Assembly (NCBI GenBank): GCA_018697195.1
Contig: CM031878.1
Span: 70,789,072 to 70,853,071 of the forward strand
DNA: 64,000 nt
From: Certhia americana
Lineage: Eukaryota; Chordata; Aves; Passeriformes; Certhiidae
Reading direction: 5' to 3'
How positions within the stretch are numbered: position 1 is the stretch's first letter; the number at the start of each line of letters is the position of its first letter. This document shows, piece after piece, positions 39,776 to 50,100 of this stretch. The notes under the pieces were generated by a model. That model saw nothing but the letters and a program-made list of their open reading frames with translations, made no database searches and was not told the DNA's origin. The position numbers were made by a program, and so were the translations under genes.

Positions 39776-41160
39776 TCCGAGTTTTTTACCTGGCCGGTGC
39801 TTGGGGAGCCCCCATCACCCACCGGCCAGACGCTCGCCTCCGGTACCAGAGCTTTCTGCCGCCCGAGCGGCCGCCCTGCGCTGAGACACGGCCGGGACCA
39901 CCGCGGGGCCTTTCCGTCTGTCCAGCAGCGCCGTTATCCCTCATTCCCGGGGAGTCCTCTGCATCCAGCATCTCCCGCCCACCCCCGCCGCCGGTACGGA
40001 CGGAAGGAGCGGCTGCTCGGCTGCCCGCCGTAGCGTTTGCCCCGCAGGCAGCCGGCAGCTTCCCCCGGCTAAGGCTGCCTGCCGCTCGCCCTCTGCCCGC
40101 TCCCCGCACGGGGCCGGTGCCCCCGGAGAGGCTTCCCCGGGACGGGGGGGAACCCGAGTGCCCTGTCCCGGCTCGTCCCGCCCTCGGGCGCGCTCACTCC
40201 CCCGCCCCGTAAGTAGCGGCGGCCGCGGCCGTCGGGGCGCAGAGCGGCGGGGATGGGGACCCGCGGCGGGGGGCTGTACGTGGGGCGGAGGGCGGCAGCC
40301 GTGGGGGCCGCGCTGCTGCTGGCGCTGCTGGTCGCGCTGCTGGCTCTCGCCGCCCTCTACGGGCGCTGCCGGCAGGAGGCGGCGCCGCCGCCGCCCTCAC
40401 CCCGCGCCCCCGGCCCCGCCGCCCCTCCGCCGCCCGCTCCTGCTGCCAGCTCCGTTCGCCGCCTGCCCCGCCACCTCCGGCCGCTCCACTACGACCTGGA
40501 GCTGTGGCCGCGGGTGCGGCCGGGCCAGGCGGGGCCCTTCGCCTTCACCGGGCAGGTGAACATCACGGTGCGCTGCCTGCAGGACACGGAGGCGGCGGTG
40601 CTGCACAGCGCCGGGCTGCGGAGCCGCGGGGCCGCCGCCGTGCGCGGTCCCCTGTCCGAGCCGGGCGCCGCCGTGGAGGTGGCGGGGCTGCGGCAGGACG
40701 AGGCGGGCGAGGTGGCGGTGATGGAGCTCCGCGGACGGCTCCGGGCCGGGAGCCGCTACGTGCTGCAGCTCGGCTTCCAGGGCCGGCTGGAGGAGGATCT
40801 CGACGGGCTCTTCCTCACTCGCTACACCGACGGCGGGCAGAGCAGGTAGGCGGCGGCGGCCGCTGCGGGGACCCCGAGCCCCCGCCGACGGCAGCGGGGG
40901 TGCCACGGCCTCGGGTCGGGAGCCGTGGAGGAGCTGCGGGAGCTGGTACCGCACGGGCACTGCTCCGCACGGCGAGAACAGCTCCAGGGACCGCATCGCC
41001 GGCTCCAGAGGGAGCGTGCCGCGATTCCCCGGCGGCGCCCAGACCGCCCGCTCTGCTCTCCGCAGAGCATCGGCCAGGCTGCCCCGGCTCTCCGTCGGCA
41101 GGTGACTTCACCTCCAGCTCCGGCCGGACAGCCGCTGGGCTCTCACTGCTTTTGACCGCA
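39776..41160. promoter_or_regulatory. LVRN: CpG island covering LVRN promoter and exon 1
   Basis: GC content and CpG density rise abruptly at about 39776 and fall back after about 41160, in an otherwise AT-rich window. Several GC-box-like GGGCGG or CCGCCC sequences occur, for example near 39973, 40178, 40200 and 40283. No clear TATA box precedes the start codon, which fits a dispersed CpG-island promoter. Transcription probably starts inside the island upstream of 40253, but the exact start site cannot be placed. Long open frames on both strands in this interval are a by-product of low stop-codon density. Confidence 0.8.
40253..40845 (+). CDS. LVRN: LVRN coding exon 1: signal anchor, stalk, start of N-domain
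   Basis: The ATG at 40253 has a strong context, with G at -3 and G at +4. The first residues are [13 protein letters not shown], then an uninterrupted hydrophobic Ala/Leu/Val stretch (about 14-36), then Cys39 and a Pro/Ala stalk: a type II membrane anchor. From about residue 71 the M1 N-terminal domain begins ([14 protein letters not shown]), with the [11 protein letters not shown] strand and a sequon at Asn103. It ends near [11 protein letters not shown] at a GTAGG donor, phase 2. Codons are extremely GC-rich because of the CpG island. Confidence 0.9.
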
Positions 41161-44100
41161 GCGAGGGGCTCAGACAGTACACGTGTCCAATGCCTGGGAG
41201 AGGGAGCCCGTCTCAGAATATTCATCCCGGCCCCACAACACATGTCCGTGTAGCGCTGACAACTCCCCACCTCCTCGACCTGTCTCTGTGGGGAGCCCGT
41301 CTTTATCAAGAACACGGGATTCTGGCTCTGTATTTGGACATGAGTTTAGAGACGCTGACCGCACACAATTTCAGAAGCTGAATGGTGGAGTACAGTGGGT
41401 GGCTGCTTTGAACAGCTGTGCCTTGTAGGTGCTATTGCACATGAACCTGTTCAGCTGTCATCAGACAACCCGTGATTTGTATTCTGAGTGCTATAGGATG
41501 CCTTCTTTCTCTTTTGAACTGCAAAATCAGTGCTGGGGAGTGTGAGCTTATAAAGTAGTCAATAATCTAACATTATCACTCTCAAAAGAATATTTTCCTT
41601 TTCCTTTTTTCCTTTTCCTTTTTTCCTTTTCCTTTTCCTTTTCCTTTTCCTTTTCCTTTTCCTTTTCCTTTTCCTTTTCCTTTTCCTTTTCCTTTTCGGA
41701 CGAGAAATTTGCTAAAGAGAAGTGAAAGTTAAGATAAGTATTTAAGTACTTCCACTGGAAGATAATTTTCTCAAAATAGCGCTTGAAGAAGAGGCAGATG
41801 AATTGCTTGCTTTAGAGTTACGTCTTTTTTAATGATCAAAGGTGTAGTAATTTGCTGAGCAAACACCAAGTCAAAAGGAGTCCTGGAGTTAAAATTCGAT
41901 AAATAGCTCTTGTCTATCAATGAGTCCACTAAAAAAAAAAAATCTGTTTCAGCAGTTCATAGGCTTCTTGTTTGGGCAGGTAAAATGCAGTCACAGGACC
42001 CATACATTAAAGCCTCTGTAGAATAGCAGCAGTAACATGAAATCTCAAAATGAAGTTAGTTTTTATTGAAATGGGGGATGAATGCGTGGCTCTTCTCAAC
42101 AAGCTGGCTTTTCACCTTCCAGCTCTTGTGTAAATATTTATCCCCGGGGTGGTTTTGTTTGTTTGTTTGTTGGTTTTTTGGGTTTTTTTTGTTTGTTTGT
42201 TTTTTTGGTTTTTAAAGAAAATGATAATAATTTGGTAAGCCTTAGAGGTAAGTGCAGTATGACAATAAGCATTTTAGGAACTGCATTCTGGTTTACTTTA
42301 ACATTCTGGTTTTCTTTAATTGCTATTTCTTCATTCTCTGATTGTTGTTCACAGGATTATTTGTTATATTTAAAACAAGAAATGTAAGATGAGAAAAATC
42401 TAGGATCTTTTTATTTACACAGTTTTATAAAAATCCAAGTTAGAAAAGGACGAGTACTTAATTACTTAATTGTGTCAGTGCACTTTCTGACATGAAATTC
42501 AATTAATTCAATTAAGTCTTATCCAAGTGACACCTAAAGATTTTGCTTTTAAGTATTTTTCATAAATCTGTAGCTTTTTGGACCACTTATATGTGGTTAT
42601 ACAGATGCTGGTATTTTCTCTACCCTTTCTCTTACATTTTGGAGGAATAAGCTAATCTTCTAACACATTCCTGAAATACTGTTTAGCCTTATTTTCAAGT
42701 AGAATACCTACAAGAAGAATATTTTTTTCCCAATCAGAATCTCAGAAGACATAACAAGAAGTGGGGCAAAGAAGCCATGGGCCACCTCCCATGGGAAATT
42801 ACCCAGGGGAGAAATTACTTAACCAACTGCTCTTCTAGTTGGACAATGTTTTTTAGATATGATAATTTGTTAAACTTACAAAAATCGTAGAAATTTGATA
42901 CTGGTGTGCCCACAGGCACCTGGAAGCTTCCAATAAAGAGCTGCTTTTTTCTTTTTTTATCTTAACATTTTAGTACTGTTGCAAGGGTTCTTATCTTTTG
43001 ATATCAGGCAACATAAGAAACACTGAATTAGATGCTGATTTTTTTTTTTTTATTCAGGCTGTATAAAATTCAAAGTGTCTAGAAGAAAAAAAAGTTGTCA
43101 CAGCCTTGTTGCAACAGTAGAAAACAAGAAAAAGTTTTTAAATCATTCAAATAATGCATATAATTAAATTTCCAGTTGTTTATAGGGTTTATGACAAATG
43201 TTCCTTTTCACTTTTAGCCCAACACAAAGCACTAATAAAATGTGAGATTGCAGTCTGGTTAAAAAATCACAGTGGTATTTAGGCAATGGAATATTCCAAA
43301 GAAAATCCACTCAGTGCAGATGTATTTTGTTTTCTAATTTGTTCCTGCATGCATAACTGATATTATTGAACAATTTTGCATACTTTTTCTGTTTTTTAAA
43401 CAGTTTTCTCTGAATCAAGGGTATGCAATAATATCTCGTTATTTTTCCTTCACTAAGATTTAGGTCATCATTTTACCAGCCATTTCCCAACCTGATGAGT
43501 TCCAATAACACTGAAGGGGTTTTGCATTCTTTTTTGGGGGGAGATACATTTTGAGTAATTTGAAAGGTCTGTCAAGGATTAATTATGGAAAAAGCTGGAT
43601 TTTAATGGATTACATAGATGAGGAGTGATACAAAATCTTCCAGTGCCCTTCAGCGGTCAGTACAAAGCCAGTTACTGTTCTGCAAGGAAACTTCCACCAC
43701 CAGCAGACTGTCCTGCAATTTTTCTAAAGTGGCTCATGCCAGTCTGTAGCAGACCCCTGGGTCAGTTTCCTGCAGAGGCTTCCTGACCTCAGCACCTGAC
43801 TGAAACCAGCTGCTGTAATGACAATGTGACATCTGTCTACAGTCATGCAGTCCTGTATTTCTTGCATGTGATAGAATTCTTAGTGGGTTTTGTGATTTCT
43901 GCTTGAGGAACAGCTGGAGACCTCTCATTTCAGAAGAGTCTGAGCAAGGCAAGCTTTGAGAATTTAAGTCCCTGAAGTGTTTGTTCCATCTGAACTTTGT
44001 TTTTTATTGGTCATATTTCTTGGTCAGCTAACCCCCCTGCTATTGCACTGGGTCAAAAAGCTCCAACTTCAAGGAATATCCAACAAAGAAAAAATTTTAT

Positions 44101-47100
44101 TATCAGTTTGACCATTGATGACTGTATGTGTTTTTGCCATTGCTGACAATTCCTGCTACCCACCTGATCATGTCTTACATGCAAAAGAAAAATGCTGAAA
44201 ATGGGAGTGGTTGTTATGGATAAAGGATAGCCCTTTATGTCTGCAGTACTTGCAGGAACAAAGGAACTGGAAAGGGAAGGAACTCACATTTCTCTGTCTT
44301 TTAGTCTCTGAAGGGTTTCCACTTGGAATGGAGAATCTGTATTCTGCATGTAGCTGTGGTAGTACATACCAGGACTGGGTAGGCAGAACGATACAGAAAC
44401 CAGTTTTGCTCTTCTTCTCTAGCTCTGCTGGCTCAACCATACACAATGAGGGGCTTTGTTGCCCATCGTTCTGCACAGAGATCTTCTTGCACTGCCATGG
44501 ATGAGCTCATGTATGCTACTTCAGGGTTAGAGAGTCCCAAAAGGCTGTACTAGTGCAGACAATGCATTTCACTGTTCACATCAATATTTCAAAATCCTTT
44601 CCAAAATTTGCTTGGAAGCCACTCTGCACATGTCCTGCACATAAAATATTTGACTGGATAGGGCTGAACAGGCATTCCAAAATGTAACTAAGCACACTAT
44701 TTGCGCTGATTTTTATTAGTTGTTTCTGCACCAATTACTAGAATGTAGTGCAGATCTGACTCACTACGCGCTGGATCTATGGGTACTATCCTGATGGCTC
44801 CTGGCTTGTTTTGGATGCCTCAGTGCTTAGATTAAGCATTTCTGACTCTGTTCTGAATAGACTTTTGGGGAGCCCCTCAACAACAACAGAAAAACATTTA
44901 CTTGGTAGTACTGAGGTCTCGGAAGCAGATTGTGCCCTTCTTGTGTGCCCAGCTGTTGGAACTGCTTGGCTGACAGGTATGGAGCTTTGAGGACCATTGC
45001 CTATGTATTTTTCCCAATTCTTGGTACAGATGCCCCCACGTGAAAAGCTCAGATGTGCAGCTTGTTGAGAGTTCTGCCCCAAGACATTGATTCATCTTTT
45101 GCTTCCAGCAAGTCTGTGTTGCAGGAGAAGAGTCATTTTGGGTTTTAATATTTAACAATTAATACGTATTAATTGTTAAATTAATATATATATTGTATAC
45201 GTGCAAATAGCTATTTTAGTATTTAATGAGTACAGATAGATTAGAAGTCAGTACTCTACACTAAAAGTTATGATGGGATACAAAGATTTTTGAGTAAGTT
45301 TCCTACAAAAAATCTTGAATGTTGTGTGCAGGTAAAAAGTGTCACCAGCTCTTCCATGTCTGGTGCCAGGCAAAGGGTCTTACAACTTCTTTCAACTTAC
45401 ACCTTGGGAGGTGTACCTCCTTGAAGGGAGATCACTGTCCTGCAGCCAGGTACCATGGAGGGAGAGCTCAACAGACTGTTGGCTGCAGATATTACAGAAT
45501 AAAGTGATTGATTTGTGGTCAGTTTTTCTGCTATGCACTTCCTGCTGTTTGCTGGTCCAGTCCAGTCTCCAGTTTTGGTTTGCTGCTGAAGTCTCACTGA
45601 CAGCCTCACACAGTAGGGTGAACCTTGAGTGGACCTACTTGCTGAGCATCTGAGTGGAGCAAAGCTCACTTGGTTCAAACAGGAGGAGTACATCTGTCAC
45701 AGTGTGCCACAGAGGTCTGCCTCAAGTGAAGCATAGCTTCTTGGCATAAAGGATCCCTTTGAATATTATTCTGGGCTTGCCAGTGCACTGGGACAGCACT
45801 GGTGCGGTATTGCCAGGGGTACTTCTCTATGGCATTTATCAGAGTTGTGCAAGTGCATGCATATGCAGTTATTTAACAGTTATCACATTGTTTCATTAAA
45901 ATGTACGATTAATTAATAAGAGCGCATGCATTAGGGAGAAGAGAGTGTATAAAGAGATATGGTCTGCTGTAAGAAAAACTTTAACTGAGTATTTTTTAGC
46001 AAAGAAAAGAGAAATGCTCAAATATTTAATCTGGAAAAGGCCTGTGAGGAAAAATCCAAATGCAATTTTAAAAGTCTGCTTTTCTCTACAAACATCCAAA
46101 CTGAACTGGCTGTTAGGTATGGGGATTTACTCATAACTTTAAATATTAGCTGAATCTATTCCAAATCTGCATCTCTACATGATTCACTTGGTGCTTTTTC
46201 TAGTTTGTTGTCTCTATGTGTTGTATATGGATTTTGATCAGCTGAATTAATCTTATTTGCATTTTTAATGCAGCATGCTCATTGCCTCCCAAATGGAACC
46301 AACGTATGCCAGGAGAGTTTACCCATGTTTTGATGAACCTGCCATGAAGGCCACATTCAGTATCAGAATTATCCATGACCCAGGCTATGTGGCTCTTTCC
46401 AACATGCCTGCTATTGGTAGGTAAACAACAAGTTGATGCATGGTTTCTTTTCTTCCCCTACATTGCTTTTTGAATGGGTGCTATTCATCTGACAAGTTTA
46501 TGTCATCAAAAAAAATGTTCTGTTGTCCATTTGCTAATGTCTTCAAAAGGCACAGAAAATCTATGCCTGTGAACTTAAAAATTTGGTCACTGTTATTCAT
46601 CATTAATGTCTCTGATGGTAACTATTGTGTCAAACAATTTTATCAGTTATGGTGTGCTCTCCTCTGTCTGCTGGAGGCTGTCCAGAGTTTGATTTCTGGT
46701 ATTTACTGCTTGGTTAGTGTGTCTGTCTTACTGTGTGACATAATTTTAAAGCAAAATGGCAGCCCCAGGAGTGCAAAGCCTCTGTTTGTGACATCAAGGG
46801 ATTCCTTTAGTTCTCAATAGATGTTAAGATATTTTCGACAAACAAGAACTTTCTTTCCAGGCAGAGACATTCTAGCCTCCTGTGTATGTGCAGAGTATAA
46901 ACAAGAGGATTGTAAGGCTCTGGAGATGCTCCTTCTGTCCCTTGCTGGGATCTCATATGGGATGTCTGTGGGGTAGAAGATTCCAAACAAATTTTCTAAA
47001 TTAATATTCCTAGAGAAATCCATTTTGCCTCTTGCGTTCTTCTTAAAAACTCTTTTTTTGCAGTTCATTGCCATGAATCTTTATTTTTCAACTAAATAAT

Positions 47101-50100
47101 TTTCAGCCATTAAAGTAAGTTTTATGTAAGTTTCCATGCAAAGACATTTGCATGGAAACTAAGTCACTTAGGAATTATATTATGTGGGATTGCTGTGAGA
47201 ATCATTGGAAGCATTTTACTATGTCCTCCTTACTTAGAAGGAAGGTATCTGATTAAGTATTTAATAATTGTTATGTTATGACCAATATTTTGATCATAAC
47301 AGGTTATGTTTTAGATAGGTAGCATGGGATAAATTGTCCTCAGCTTGCCCACAACATTGATAGAGTTTGATATCTTTCCAAGACTTCAGTTAAGTAGCCC
47401 CAGACTGTATTTTTGCTGTTTGCATGGAAAGTGACTCTGATACATGTCAGTAGCAGCAAGTCTGGCTGCTTTCCTTCTATCTGAAGTGTATGGGTTAGTG
47501 GAGGAATACACCATATTGAAGAAAGGGGCAAAAATAAAGCATGCTGAAAGCACAAAATTCCTAGTTTATTATGGAAGAACTTTGTTTTGAATATTTCTTT
47601 GACTTTTTTTTATAGATGTATCTGAAGTGAAGGATGAAAATGGAAGCCTGTGGAGAGTTACCACATTCAACACTTCACTGAAAATGTCAACTTACTTGAC
47701 TGCTTTTGTGATTTGTGATTTTGATTATGTCACCAGAACTGAGCGGGGAAATGAGGTAGATATGAGGCTGCTTAACACTTTATAGGAATTTACAACAGGA
47801 GTTGGCCCTCTGGTGCATCATGTGGTTTGAAGACTCATAGACATTAACTGTGTTAAATACCATTCCCAAACTATCTGCTTATGTTGTAAAACTGCTAACA
47901 TTTGTCCCATAGATATTTCTGCAGAAGGCTTTCCTATTGGATAGTTGGTTTATTGTCTTGTCCTGTTCATTTCATACAACCGCACAAGTAGGTATGGCCT
48001 ATGAAGGTTAAAATCTAGGAGCAGCTACTCTGCAGAAAGTAGCAGTTATAATTCATGTTCTTCTTACTATCTTGGGTGTCTTAGTTGGGAAACATACCCA
48101 TTTCCACTGCTGTGACAAACTACTGATGTTCAGTGCCTTGTTCCTCAAGGTCTTTTGAAGACCCGCATGGTGACATCAGCAGGAGTAACACTGTGCTCCA
48201 AACATTTTATATACTAGTATTTTAACTTTCTATTCCACAATGTGCACGTTTTTTAGCCTCCAAAAGTGATTCTTTTGGGTTTGAAATTTCTTCATCTGTA
48301 AATATTCAGTTTCGTTCCTAGACTAAAATTGCTTGTTGAGAGAAGCTGTAAAAAAATGTATCGCATGGGCAGCATTTTCTTAATTTTCTTTCTTTTGCTC
48401 AAAGTCAACAGGGAAAAGATGTATCAAGTTTTTCCAAAATAAATAGTAAGTTAAAGCATAAAGCTATTAAAGATAGAATTTACTTTATATCCTTATTAAA
48501 TGAGAGCACTTCATGGTTAGTTCACTCTCATCCTGCTGGGGAAAGGCAGGACAATGTAAGTAGACAGTGCAGAGATTGTCTAAGAAGCATAGGGTTGGCT
48601 CTTTTTTAAAGGGAAGATTGGATTTGGTATATCAGACCTGCCATCTCCTGTGCTGAGCTTGTTGGATACTTACAGCTGTGGCTGTGGTGACTTTTTCTTG
48701 GGCCTAGTTCTTGGACTGACAGAGCTCAGCAGAGCAGAGTATTCAAATGAGCTGGTTTTCAGAGGGAAAAAGCATCACCTGAGTTCTGTGAGATTGAGTG
48801 GAGAGCATATTTCACCCCTTGGTTTTGAACAGAGATGCTCAGTTTGTGCCTCCACAGTATTTGTGTGACCATGTTTATTGTGCCTGTTTTGATGTTTCTG
48901 GTAACCTGAAAAACTCAAAGCTCATACTAGGATTAGAATTTTAAGATGCTAGTTGTCTTTAGGCTTTGCAAAATGAAGCGATCTGGTCTTTGAATCACTT
49001 CTGAAGCCTTGGCTGAAAAGAGGGTCTCTGTTGACTGAATATGCTTTTTTTTTTTTTTTTTTTTTCCATTATGAACTAAATCTTGATGCTTCCCAATTAA
49101 GCTCTTAGGGTTTGGCTGTGCAGGTCCTTGTGAGATCATGCTTTGCATTTAGATGCAAGAAATGTGAAGGTTTTGAGCTGCTGGGCACCTGGCAGGGGGT
49201 CTCTTGTTCAGAGATACGTGATGGAGATATAAACCTTTCCTCAGGCTACCCCATCACTTTTGGGCAAGCAGCCGCTGTTTTCAGTATCGGGGCAAAGTCA
49301 ATGGGCACAGGAGAGGAAAGGTTTCTTGCTGCTGTTGTCTTCATTGCTCAGAGGTATGGATGTCATCTGCTCAGGTGTTGCCTGTTTTCTCCAGCAAAGG
49401 GGAGGGCAGTGATCTAAGAGAAAGTTCAGGCAGAGAGATGTGCATGTTAGGACTGCAGATGCTCTCTGGACATCTCTTTCTCTCTCCTCAGGTGGGCTAA
49501 ATGCAAGAGCTTGCCACCCAGACACACTCACTGGAATACATTGGTTTAACATGGGTAATTCTGGATAGATTTACAGCATTTCCTACTTAGGAAAATAAAA
49601 GCTATGAGTTCATTTGTTCCTGCAATGTAGAGTTGTATTCAAATCTTTGTCCTTTTGAAGTACTGGAACTCTCCTAGATTTTAGCAGGATCAGGGCCTGA
49701 TTTTGTTAGGTCCAGTAAAACTTCAGTTGAAGTTTTTTTGTTATTAAAATCTTCATTGCATGGCCTGGTGTGGACAGACAGCATTTTTCCAACTATGGCT
49801 TACAGAAGAGAAGCAAAGAAAATGAAAATGTGAGGGTTGTTTAAAGTAAATCTTGCTTGTTTTATTGCAGATACGTATCTGGGCTCGGAAAGATGCAATT
49901 AAAAATGGGTATGTTGACTATGCTTTAAATATCACAGGCCCAGTATTTTCATTTCTGGAAGACATACTTCATGTCAGCTACCCTCTGCCAAAGACAGGTG
50001 AGATGACTTATTTCCTCTAATGGATCAAAAATGGCTGCTGATGGTGTAATGTTCACAGAAGGTATTTTTTCACCCAGGATTCTCCTTTTACAGCTTACCA

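Larger units (their letters stand above)
40846..46273 (+). other. LVRN: LVRN intron 1
   Basis: 5.4 kb with a GT donor at 40846 and a TGCAG acceptor ending at 46273. The first 300 bases continue the CpG island. It holds the 105-nt TTTTCC tract, a GTTT-rich patch at about 42152-42213, and a 32-bp palindrome at 45150-45181. No internal exon is recognised. Confidence 0.85.

Noticed and set aside
39676..40212. 178-codon plus-strand open frame just upstream of LVRN
   Set aside because: Its translation is low-complexity Pro/Arg/Ala with no homology, and it ends before the LVRN start. It is best explained by island composition within the promoter and 5' UTR.
40397..40996. 199-codon minus-strand open frame, and other long frames on both strands at 39676-41315
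   Set aside because: They lie in the CpG island, where GC-rich sequence has few stop codons. The + frame from 40253 is the one matching the M1 aminopeptidase family and splicing in frame to exon 2.
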